From assembly GCF_019649055.1 (NCBI RefSeq), contig NW_026570233.1:248001-312000 (forward strand): a DNA stretch of 64,000 bases, in the 5' to 3' direction. The first letter of the stretch is position 1, and each line of letters opens with the position of its first letter. Shown here piece by piece: positions 34,359 through 45,443 of this stretch. The position numbers were made by a program, and so were the translations under genes. The notes beneath the pieces were generated by a model. It made no database searches and was not told where the DNA came from. It was given only the letters and a program-made list of their open reading frames with translations. The DNA comes from Paramacrobiotus metropolitanus (lineage: Eukaryota; Tardigrada; Eutardigrada; Parachela; Macrobiotidae).

Positions 34359-35942
34359 GGTTGAATTTTATTACGTAGTTTCAAATTGCAGTGTCATTAA
34401 AAACAATTATCTGCAGGTGTACATTAGAGCAGTAACAACTTTCTAAACTCCGCGCTCTTGATTACGGAACTGCATCGACATTTAGGCAATTAGCATTGGC
34501 TTTTAAGGGATAATCAGCTTATATGCGTAGCTTTTTCTCCTGTACCACAGGAAATTGTGAGCAACAAGTCCAATGCAACGTCGCGAAAAGTCGTACAGAA
34601 TGTCGCAATCGATAAGCCTCTACGTTGGTCGGTGCTTTTAATGGAACACGTTTCCTGCAGAAACCCGTCGCTATGGGAAGCCAGAACTAACTAGCGCATA
34701 TAAGTGGTTGCATCGGCCTCCTCCCGTGCGCATTGGTCATGCACAAACAGATACCTCCAGATTGCTGCTGCTCTGGTGTGCGCTCACGTGAACATCACGG
34801 AGCCTGGTGAAATTATCCATATGTCCCTGCATAGGTGGAGTTAGGCATAATTCATATACATGTAAAGATCGAAGATCGTTGAAGCATTGCCGCTCTACAA
34901 CAGAGCGGAAATTGTTGAAGCGTAGAACGATAGGTTTTCAACCTTTCTTTGTACCCGGCATGTGTGGTCTTTTAAACGCATTCACATACAGATCAACTCA
35001 TAGAAGGATTGTGTACAGACAGTACAGTAGTATCTATTTACAGATACGTTGCATTGTACTGAAAACACTAAAGTGACATTTCCTACGGAAATAGCTCCGT
35101 CAGGCCTGGATGGGAAAGGGAAATAATCGGGATAAACGGGAACTGGATACAAACCATATGGAATACTTCTATAATTATTAGGCTATTAGCCCAACCACAT
35201 TCTAGCGACAGCTATGCTGACTATGCAGTATGCCCGTATTAACTGGCATACCGTAAACCACACCCCTAACTTGTGCCAATCACAGGGGTGTAACATTTTG
35301 GTTACAGATTTCCCCATAGACCGTGCAAGAAACAAGCCGTATACACTCTTATACAGAAAGTCTCACTTTCTGTTTTTATTATAGTGTATAGGTCCTGCAA
35401 CAGTGTGCAGGCCTGACGGAAAATTGAACCGTAGACTAGAGCACCTTGTCTGAATTTAGCTGTAACTATTTCCGATTTATGCTGACGACTTTGTTTTGAA
35501 GGAGAATATCGAGCAAATATCTGTGAACGGCATTGTAGCACAGAAGTCATTGTAACAGGCAAAGCAAATTTTATCTATGACGGCACTGTAGTACGATACA
35601 CGGTACATACAGGTATAATATGGGTGGTCAAAATCTTCTGTGTAATCGATGCGTGTCGGGTAAAGGCCAGAACAAGTAAAACCAACCCGATGAATCAGCC
35701 AAAAAACTGTCAACAAATGATAAGACGAGTATGTTTGCGTGCCAGGAAGGAAACTGACCACCGAAGTGGAAACAACACAGTTACGTTTAATTCCAAATGC
35801 GGCGCCACACGAGCTAGCCTGCATCATGCGACGGCATAAGCAAGACATCGCTGCGCCAGCCATAATGCAGGTGTTCTTTATCTGCGAGGAGTTCAAAAAT
35901 TAATTACACGTGTATAAACTTGTAACTGTTGTGATTTCTGCA
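34359..35942. other. Intergenic, nothing recognised
   Basis: This is the 5' flank of GPCR copy A and further sequence without a supported gene. A nested hairpin lies at about 35340-35390 (outer TATACACT / AGTGTATA, inner CAGAAAGT / ACTTTCTG). Confidence 0.45.
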
Positions 35943-36485
35943 ATGGCCCCACCATCTAAACGGCAAAAATTTCTTAATTTATGCGACAAAGGATTATCAG
36001 TTTAAAGATCGAAGAGTTAATCAGTGATGAATCGGAGTAAGCCTTATTAGAAAGCGATTCCTACAGCATCAGCGATAGTGATTCTGATATTCCGCTTGAA
36101 TCAGAAGACGGGGATGTTGAGCTCATGTTGAAATTTAAAGTGTGTCTTCAAAGCCGTCGGTATTTAAGCCGGCAAAAAATTCCTAAAAGCAGGTTTTTTT
36201 GGAACATGTTTTACCGGCTTTAGACGATGACAGTTTGCGCCAGGAACTGCGAATGTCCAGAGGTTCTTTTTTTAAAATTGCATCTTTAATCGAAAATCAC
36301 TCCATATTTAATACCGTATCTGACAATCCACAAGCAAGAGCAGCTCGTTGTCGCTTTGCACCGTTTCAGCACTAATGCTGCCTCCAAAGGTATGGCACGG
36401 TGTGGGTATGGTGTCAAGGAAATTTGGAATTAGCGCCGGGACAGCTTTACGGTACACCCGACGTGTTATATGTGCTCTATTATAA
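35943..36485 (+). pseudogene. Decayed Harbinger/ALP1-type transposase
   Basis: From ATG 35943 the plus strand reads MAPPSKRQKFLNLCDKGLS and then needs several frame changes and passes stops. Recognisable blocks follow in order: an acidic region (SISDSDSDIPLESEDGD), DDDSLRQELRMSRGSFFKI, ASLIENHSIF, NPQARAARC, NAASKGM and FGISAGTALRYTRRVICALL. The order (R)MSR-x-F-F-x-I, NPQ, AASKG, FGIS-x-GT, RRV is that of the N-terminal half of PIF/Harbinger-type transposase-derived (HARBI1/ALP1-like) nucleases. The catalytic DDE half is missing; similarity ends at about 36485. It is a dead fragment of a transposon. Confidence 0.65.
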
Positions 36486-39400
36486 TATACTGGTAATTCC
36501 GTAATTAATTAAACAAGCGACATATCAGTCCATAATATATAATATTATACAAATCTGGTGTACACAGTTGTTGGCAAGACGTTTAAAGCAAAGAGTTCTG
36601 CTGGCTGACATATGTGTGTAAGTCTGGGTAAGTAATGGTTGCGCTTCGATATCGAAGCGCAACGCTTATGGAAGAGTAAGCTGATAACCCATCCCAAAAT
36701 TCTTGTTTACGAATGAGCACGTTTGCTTGTTTACGCGCCGTTGACTCACGCTTTTTACCCAACTGCCGCGCAAACTGCCGCGTAAAGAATACACAGAGAT
36801 TTTGACCACCCATAATATTATGTCGACTGTCGTTGCTACTTCGATAAGTTTCGACCAATATTACGTACCGATACTAAGTTACTATTTCTTATTTTTATAT
36901 ACGATTTTGTCAAACACCAAGAAGAAATTAAAACGTAAACTTTTGAAACTTTATTTATAAGAATAACGGTAAAAGTTTTACGTAGGATTTCGGGGCAAAA
37001 ATTTGATGGGATTCGGTACTGGTAGGGGATTTTGTAAGAAAACGGGAGTGTTGACGCAACAAGACATCCCTACATTAATATTGCTACTTTAAAATTAATA
37101 TTTCCTGCGTCGATACCATCCATCAAAATAAAATAATCATTCCCTAAAGAGACAATTAATGCATGTTTTCTTCTGCTAATCAATCGATTCCGGACGGCTG
37201 CATGAATCTGGCACCCACGTTTCCCTGCGTGCTTCTGTGTGATACTGACTGCCCAGAGGCCTGTGTTGTACTGCGTTCCATTTTTTACAATATATAAACC
37301 GATTATGAATTTATAACTTTGTTACCGTTTATGCGAAACTCGTCTTTCGGTCGCATGTGATCTGAAGACACATATATCAGTTTGCTTTTAAATTTTGTGT
37401 TCTTCCGGAGTGCAGCCAAATCCGCTAAGGGTAGTGTATGGACTGTAGTTTATCTGTATTTATTAATATTATGACAGAAAATGGCCCAATCAAGCAAGCA
37501 TATCTTTACATTCGTAATTAAATACACTGGTTGGAGTAAATTGTACTAAAGTACATCCCGCTCTATCAGCAATCGACGCCCAGGTCTACAGTACATGTCA
37601 AAGAACAAACAGTCGGTGCACTTTCTGGGGGAAACTGAAAGTTAAAGTGCGAACTGTGAACCGAAAGCAACAAGCCGGTAATGGTGCGATTTTCCGTGTC
37701 GGGAAAGCGTAAGCTGGGTATGCCAGGCTGCAAGCATAGTCCGCGCTACTGCAAAATTATCTTATTTTTTATTATTAGGAAGGTTCGCCCAACTAGAAAG
37801 CAAACAAGCAGTTTATATCGGTAATCATCGGAAAGGCAAAATCTGGAAAACACCTGCAGATCAGATTGTACACTGCAAAATGAGACAAACATTCACGGGA
37901 TCGCATTATCCGGTGTCTGCGGTATGTTCTTTATCTAAGCGCTCTTTGTACCATACATGTTCGGCACTGCCGTGCTCCTCGACTAGTAACACAATTTTCC
38001 TTCCGGCCCGAAGACAGTTGTATGAATGGTTTTATAATTATTCGGTCTTGGTTGCTGAACATGACCGCTAAAACGACCAGGAGCTGCCAATTATCTGAGA
38101 TCAACCGCGAAAAGAACACCGTAAGGCTGCTGTGCAGATAGGTCTTATTACAGACGTACAGTAGTACGTAATAGCGCCGATCGGTATAAGGTCACACCCA
38201 TGCAGGCGCAGGTTTTTTCGGTGCATTTTGTGCAGCACAAAACAAAGGCTCGTCATTTGTGCGGTGATTTACTGTGAAAAGTTCTCGTCGCAAAAAATTT
38301 TGCCAGGATAACGCTTGTGGAACCAGCGTAGTTCTCAGCGCAGCTCTACACGGGTTATAGAACTGGTCGGGTTTTGCCAATGACAACGTCAGGTACAGAG
38401 GATTCGTGGCTTTCCGCCTCCAGTTCAAATGCGAGATAGTCTAATTCACGGACCACAGTTAACAACAACCGTTAACAACCAATTAACGATTGACTGACGG
38501 AAACCGACAGGCGCGTATGTACCACATCCAAAGCAATCACATCATACATAAGCAGTGAAATTTCTGGGTAGTTCGTGATATCTTGGTTTTCCATACATCT
38601 GATACATTTTGAATACATTTGATGGATACAACTGGCGACATACTATTTTTATAGCGCATATTCATATCCGTTAACTGGACGAGTTTCGTGAGGAACTCTA
38701 CGCTACGGGTCGAAAGTTGTCTATGGTTGTTGAATCGGTCAATTTCGTCTCGATAGTGCAAAAACTCTTGTTTTGCTACTCTAACCGGACAATAATAATT
38801 AGCGCATTAAATCCATGCGCCTTATTCCAAGCGTACGATGTGATTTCTTAGATCAAGGCTGGTGTGTATTACAGCTTATTAAGTTTTATAGAACTTTATA
38901 GAACTGGTCCTAAAGCACAAGCACAAACGCAGCCCTAACTGCACAACCAAAACGCTGCTTAATTATCGCTGTTTAAAGTTTAAACCATCCAGTTTCAAGT
39001 AACTGCTTCCCAATCGTCTGCCTAATATTTTGCTCAAGACAATGCATCATAAGGATAAAATACCCTTTTTTAAGAACAGCGGAAGTCATATTCGCCTGAG
39101 CCGTTCGAAGAAAACACGTTACCTCTTGTATGAAAAGAGCCGGTGACTTTCTATGTCCAGTTCATGGTCATAAGCGAAAACCTTCTTTTGCTAGTATAGT
39201 GTCCAAATGATACGCGTCCCACGAATGCCGCACAAGGACATCCTGTTTTCGTAACATGTAATTTGAATACCGTTTTCCGGCTGTGTAAAGCTTTTGAAAT
39301 GTTTTATGTGCTACATTTCGATCGGTGCAGCTGACACAAAATCTGCATCGTAAAGCAGAACGTCTACAGAATTTTGTAACACGTGCGTGTTTCAAAAACA

Positions 39401-39506
39401 GTTACAGTATAGTGCAAAAATGTCCGGTAAGGTAGTCCGCAAAGATGCCTTGATATCTGTAAGCAATAGCAGTATTGCAAATCGTGCATTTAAGGTAGTT
39501 TCATGT
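36486..39506. other. Intergenic, no gene; one perfect palindrome
   Basis: Three kilobases of AT-rich sequence with only short unsupported frames on both strands. A perfect 26-bp palindrome, GTTGCGCTTCGAT and its complement, is at 36638-36663. Nothing else stands out. Confidence 0.5.
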
Positions 39507-40759
39507 TCACTGAAATACTAGTAATCTTTTTATGGCTTTCTGGACTTCCGGTAGGCTAGAATGATAAATGAATGGATTGAATACGCAGCTGATGTACATT
39601 AAACCGATGGAGATTTGGTACAAGGTGTCGTTCCAATAATCCGTGAATTCCACGATCAAATAGTAAATCATCGGCGGAATGAAGCAGACTAGGACGCATA
39701 GTGCCAACAGTGCAAAGAGGGAGAACATTTTTCTTTCGCTATGATGTGGCTTGGACTTAGTGGGTTTGGTAGCTCCATTTTCAGGAACCATTTCCATGGT
39801 ACCGTGTGCGGACGTTTCTTGTTTTGAAAGAGCTAAAATTGCAACAAAAACTTGACACTCTCGCTATTTTTTGCTTACCTAATTTACATAAGTTGTTGTT
39901 ACTTATTCAGTAAGCTTTCCTGAGTTGATTCGAACTTGTAAAGTTTAACTTTTTTGCCGATATGTATCATTTTACAAACTGGAGTGTACTTTGATGAAAA
40001 GGCCATTACAGGTTGGAATCAGGAGATAGTATTGCAATCATCTTCGTACTTACTGAAGGCGTATGATGTGCTTGCATTAGGAAATACTCGCTTTCTCAGG
40101 GTACGCAACATACGCCGAAATAATTTCGTAAAGATAATAACATAGGAGCACAAAACGAAGACTGGAGGCATGTCGTACGCTACAAACTCCATAACCAGCG
40201 AGTAAGTGTGCTGAGCTCCATAATTCATCGAGCACGGCAGGGTCATTGGATTGTACCATATCGCATCCATTACAACGTACGGCGTCGTTAGCGTGGCGAT
40301 CAGTAGCCACATCACCGCACAAGTTACGCAAGTAGATTTCACTGATCGGATATTTCTGTAGTAAACCGGTGCGAACATGGATAGCAACCGGTCAGTGCTG
40401 ACCAGCATCACTGCACAGCCGGCACCGATGAAGAGGTGTTTGTCGAGAAAATTGTAATATGGGCAATATGCCGCACTCGACCTCGGTGACACGGTGAACC
40501 AGACGAAACCGGACATACTAAACGTGGCTAAACCAAGGTCACACACGGACACGTTAAGGAGGTAGTACGTGAATGGATTGCGGACTGCGGCGTCGTTCAT
40601 GAAAGCGCAGATAAACAGAATGTTGTAGGCAACAGTAGCAATGCATATAACGGACACCACAGTTACTAGTGGGTACGGGATCGATGCTGCAATCGTCGCA
40701 TTTGGGCTGCTGAAAACAGAATCACCAATTGAGAGATTCGTTAGCAAAGAGAGATTCAT
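39507..40759 (-). CDS. Amine/muscarinic-like class A GPCR, copy B
   Basis: Two exons, 40759-40054 and 39832-39507, join in phase 1 to 343 residues; the intron is at the same codon as in copy A. The start MNLSLLTNLSIGDSVF has N-glycosylation sites. TM3 reads CPYYNFLDKHLFIGAG, keeping Asp3.32, and ends TDRLLSM (DRL instead of DRY). ECL2 has its Cys in LPCSMNYG. The third loop carries KPTKSKPHHSERK. TM6 has CFIP in place of CWxP, and TM7 has MYISCVFNPFIYH with Tyr7.43 and NPxxY kept. It is clearly a tandem paralogue of copy A and is likely an amine-type receptor with unknown ligand. Nothing suggests inactivation. Confidence 0.92.
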
Positions 40760-41809
40760 TTTTGTACGTTAGACACAACGCATTACAGCATGAAACGAAT
40801 AGAGGGATTCGAAGGTAAGCAAACCGTTTCGTGGAACAAGAAACTGAACAATGTTGGTAGACGTTTTCTAATGTTGGGTGCCCTTTACGAATAGCGTCAA
40901 ATGTGGGTTTTCGTATTCGATCAAAACTGTAGTGAACGATAAACGTAAGGACAGTCTTGTCTTTAAATGGAAAAGAAAGACCCAGCGCTTTCGAAACTTC
41001 TTAACAAACGTATACGTTCGTACCAATCTGGAATAATGCAGATGCGTATAAATACTATATCTATATATCATAGCGTGAGGTACGATTACTGACTTCTGGT
41101 ATTAGCCATAACACTTTGATCTTCTGAGCCATTTCACATCGATCTCATTCAGTGACTTCTTGTGTCGTGTATCAAGTTTCGGGATCATATTTCGACTACG
41201 GCAGCGCTACTGCTGGTCAAATACAATTCGGCTAGAAGTATGCCTTTCTGTATTAGACGGCATATTTTGTAGTTTCATGCGATGCTTTACAGAGAGAAAG
41301 TCACGCGGTCAGTAAGCAGTGATTTTTTAAGACGGAAAGATTTTCATTTTATTCAGCAAAACTCAGTACACATTCATAAACGCTTGCGCAGGTTTTCAGC
41401 CATTTTATTCATTGTCCATCAGTTGCACTGATTTGTGATCGTACGAATCCGTTTACTTTGTGGACATTGCAGACAACTGGTAATTTTTAAGGAACAACAC
41501 AAGAAACTGCATTGTTATGTAGCGCATGACTTGAAAATCCCGTAATCAAGCTGTTTTTCGACCTTAAATCTTCAGTCGGTTTGTATTCTATACCGAGCAT
41601 TCACTCAGCCTCCAACCACAAATTTGTGGTTGGAGGACGATTTAAATCGTCCGGCGCAAATTAGGCTCAATCCAGAGGTTACTGTTTAGAACTTTATATA
41701 AATGAATGGGTGGGAAAGATACAACAACGTGACACACGGTGCAAACATCATTTCTCTTTTTATCGAGTCTGAACATGTGCACACTGACTGAAGTAATTTA
41801 AACATACTT
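40760..41809. other. Intergenic with abutting palindromes
   Basis: No gene supported. It holds the 5' flank of GPCR copy B and the palindromes at 41609-41652, which lie near where the last exon of the pseudogene copy should have ended. Confidence 0.45.
41609..41652. repeat. Two abutting perfect palindromes
   Basis: CCTCCAACCACAAA and its exact complement form a 28-bp palindrome at 41609-41636, overlapping by two bases an 18-bp palindrome GGACGATTTAAATCGTCC at 41635-41652. Neither has a loop. Confidence 0.9.
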
Positions 41810-42830
41810 CTTCCACGAATCAAAGGCGAAATGGAGCAGATCAAAACGCGTAGTGCCTGCCGGCAGCGTAGATAGACCGAACATCCTCTTTTTGGTGGTG
41901 CGGCTTTTGCTTAATAGATTCGGTTTCCGGAACCGTTTCCCTGGTACCGCAGGCGGATGCTCTTATTTTGAAAGAGCTGAAATACAAGCCCGAAAGTTCA
42001 TATTATATCGATAAAATGTGTTAGTGTCGTGTTACGGTTTTTCTATTTTCTTCGTTAATGTTTCGAAATTTTTTTCCCAGCTGCTTCAATTGCAGCTGTC
42101 TAATCCTCTAAAACGTTACAAATTATTGGCAAAGTCAAATGTGTATGTATAGAAAAGGGCACTACAAATTTACATTTTATACGATATTTTAACGATGTGC
42201 GATATGCTAATGCGATATGTTGACGCAAGTATGTAAGCCCTGTGCCATATCGTATGCAAAAGTCTTAATCGTCAGTTAATAAGTTGGTTGGGTTCCGGCA
42301 TAGCTCAACCAACACGATAAGGTCATCCGATAATTCCACAACCCTTTCCATCACAAATTTGATGTTGTTAGTGCGATTATCAGCAGCCACATCACGACGG
42401 AAGCCACTCTGTCGGATTCCTCCATTCGAATATTTCATGGGTATCAACCGATCAATGCTTACCAACATCACCGCGTAGCCGGCGCCGATGAAAAGATTTT
42501 TGCCAAGAAAATTATTACAAGGACAATTTGCAGAACTCATGCGCGGCAATACCATTTGACGAAGCCGGCAGACCAAGGTCACATATGAACAGGTTAAAGG
42601 AGATAGTGCGTAAACAGATTGCTCACTGCGGCGCCATTTACGCAGAAACACAATACAGCAACAACAGGGATAGGTACATTTACCGTGAACAACGGCTGTC
42701 AGCCGTTGTTCATGGTAAATGGTAGTGCCGCAATGAGAACTGGACTGATGCCTTGATTGCCTCAGCAGCATTTCTAACGTTTAACAACAGAATCTCCAGA
42801 AGAGTAGTTTATTAACAGCGAGACATTCAC
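41810..42830 (-). pseudogene. Decayed amine-type GPCR, copy C
   Basis: This is a third paralogue of copies A and B in decay. The start region at 42830 reads (V)NVSLLINYSSGDSV with GTG where copy B has ATG. Frame changes follow. The TM1-TM2 part is traceable (NGAAVSN, ICDLGL), then CPCNNFLGKNLFIGAGYAV and SIDRL give TM3, where the amine-binding Asp3.32 has become Gly. After IDRL similarity fades. The acceptor and second exon remain at 41976 (CAG then CTCTTTCAAA), with a stop codon, KSRTTKKRMF and a scrambled TM6 down to about 41810. A hairpin at 42678-42720 sits in the first exon. The head-to-tail order with copies A and B marks a tandem array of three. Confidence 0.85.
42678..42720. repeat. 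Hairpin inside the GPCR pseudogene
   Basis: Arms of 21 bases (starting ATTTACCGTGAACAACGGCT) with one transition mismatch flank a single central T. The palindrome is not present in the intact paralogues and apparently arose by an inverted duplication after the gene died. Confidence 0.8.
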
Positions 42831-45443
42831 TAATTCACTTTCAGGCGCTAGGTGTAATGCATTTCAGTGCACCAAAAATAAAATGATCCTTTTAGCAGTG
42901 ATTTCAAGCAGACCGGCTGATTCACCGAAAGGTTACGCACTGTCGTACTAACACAAATTGCAGTTACAAATTATGCCAAACTTTTAGGATTACTTGTAAG
43001 AGATGTGGTACAAATACAATTCAGCGGTTGCAAAGGATTTGTTAACGCGGCTTGGAGGTCTTTCGAGTTTGATCGCCAGTTTAAATTGTTCCCTGGTTTA
43101 TTTGTTTTGTGTTATGGAAAGGAGATTTGTCCGTTAGTAAGGGCACGCCGTAGTCGGCAGGAAGATGGACGTTCAGTGAAGGTCATCAAGCATCAACCCG
43201 TCAATATTCCTACCGGCTATAACACGCCCGCAGTGATGTGCTGAAGGAGTTATCATCTTTAAAACCAAACTGCACTGTCTCCTTTATTGTACAGCTAGCT
43301 TTTGGGGGTTTCAAGTTTTTTGCCTTACTGATTTTAAAAAAAAATTACACATATAAGACAGTAACACGGCGGGACGCAGAAGTTGCACTATTCACTGGGT
43401 GTGCCTTGTTTTTCAATAAGCTGCCTGCGCATCCCACCAGATGATTCATTCTAAGTAAACTCGGAAGATATTTCAGCAAAAGCCGCTTTACAAAATCACG
43501 GAGACGACAACGTACATAGATGCTGCAGAATATCGACAAATAACAATGTACGTCTTTCCTGTGAGAATTTTTAACTGTATCGACGTCATCCTCTCCAGGG
43601 TCAGTCCCAGGAAGATTAATCCAAAATTATCGAAAAAGCGAATTAAGTGTAATTAACTAACTGATCGAAAATACACCGACTGTGTCCAATCACACAAAAA
43701 GCCTTCCTGGAAACGATGAAGTATTCACATCGGCGCGAGTAAGTTACGCAGAATCGTTACTTTTTAGAAACGTAGTACGTATGCAGCAAGGTCATAATTT
43801 AATACCCTGATTTACATGGAACACTTTCGATACCTAAACCTTTCTCAGTATTTGCGGTTTATATTAAAATAGCTACCTAGGACTCTTGCTAAATTATTCA
43901 GCTGAAATCATGTCTGCACAGCGTCGATGGTATACATTTTATATACGGCATTAAATTCTGGAGAATGTTAGACTATATAAACATAGAAATTTAAATCGTT
44001 GTACGTAGTAAGTTATACAGATACGCCAATTTTTCTTTACTGTACATTTCTGTAAAACTATAAGTATTTTTTGAAGAAATCACATGCTGATCTCGTACTT
44101 TCCACATATCTTTGGCGATATTTTTTTCAAAAAAAATTTGTCAGAGGTTTCCCATGCATTAATTGCTTCAAATACAAGCTCGTCCGGAAACAAGGGCACC
44201 ACTATACGCGAGAATTCACTGTAAAAATTGGCTTAACATACAAACCGCATACGGTGTGTATGTTAATATTACTCTCCATATACCGGCCAGACAAACTTCT
44301 GATTTTTTTTTCTGCGACACTTTGTAGAACCATGACGTTTGCCCGAGAAGCGTTCTGCAAAAATATCGGTAACTTTCAAATCCCATAGAAGTACCAATCT
44401 GCGACTCCTCGTTAAAATAGGATAAGCCGCAACGTCGACTAGGCACTTCCAATTATCTCGATTTAATCCCGGTGGTTCCATCGTCATTCGTCAGTAACTT
44501 AGCAGCTTGAAGGAATTTACTGCAAAATGTCAATTTTAATTCCATTCATTTAGAATTAGAAAACTTTTATTGGCCATGTGACATTTTACTGACGGCAGAT
44601 ACCTTTTAGCACCGAGACCGAAATGAAGGTGTGCCATGGCAGTTTAATTAAAAAAGTGGGAGTACAGTGTGTGGCTTAGCGGGGAAAAATTGTATTAAAG
44701 ACGATCCATGGAGCAGAAGTGTCAAACGATGACCGTTACTATGGTGCGCTTTTGCTGCAGTAAACTCCTCTATAGCATTTGTGTAGCCTTTCAGTTGTTT
44801 CATTTCTTCAGACTATCTTTTGGACTTATATAGCTAATTAAAGTTATAACGCTTACTCTTCTAAATTCTAGCTTTTATTTGTATTGATCAGCATTATTTA
44901 AATATGTACGTGTTGCATTAGATACTAAATAGTATAAACAGTAATAATAGTTTAATTCTTCATACATAATGCACCAAGAAAATGCAGCCACACTAGTGCA
45001 CTGAGTACTTCCCAGATTATATACATAGTATATAATCTGGAAAGTGCTTTATGCGTTGGAGTAGAGCCACTTGTTAATGAATTTTCCTTTTCAGCTTACT
45101 TAGTACAAGCGCAAACATTTCCTGCTACTCGTCCAACCACCAAGCTGTGTCCGCAAGTTGTGGAGAATTTTGTTTCCGTGTTCCAGTTAAATACTTCGCT
45201 TTCTGTACTCGTATGACATAAGCCTTACAGGTAAGACGTTATGTACCTGTATAAAGCGTTATGTACGTTATGTACTATGATTATGATAAGTATTGTTACT
45301 TTATCAACGTGGAAAACCATCGGTACATTAATTAAATAGTACAGTACCAATGTGTACATGGTATGATTCTGTGTGGCATATGCGAGGGTTATCATAAATT
45401 TTATTATGGTCTTTATACACGTAAAACGACCAACTGCGCAGAT
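42831..45443. other. Intergenic, no confident gene
   Basis: Short frames such as 43005-43244 and 44071-44388 (plus) carry no domain or splice support. Two hairpins are present: about 44232-44262, and about 45007-45047 (CCAGATTATATA / TATATAATCTGG core). The 3' part is presumably the opsin promoter. Confidence 0.45.
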
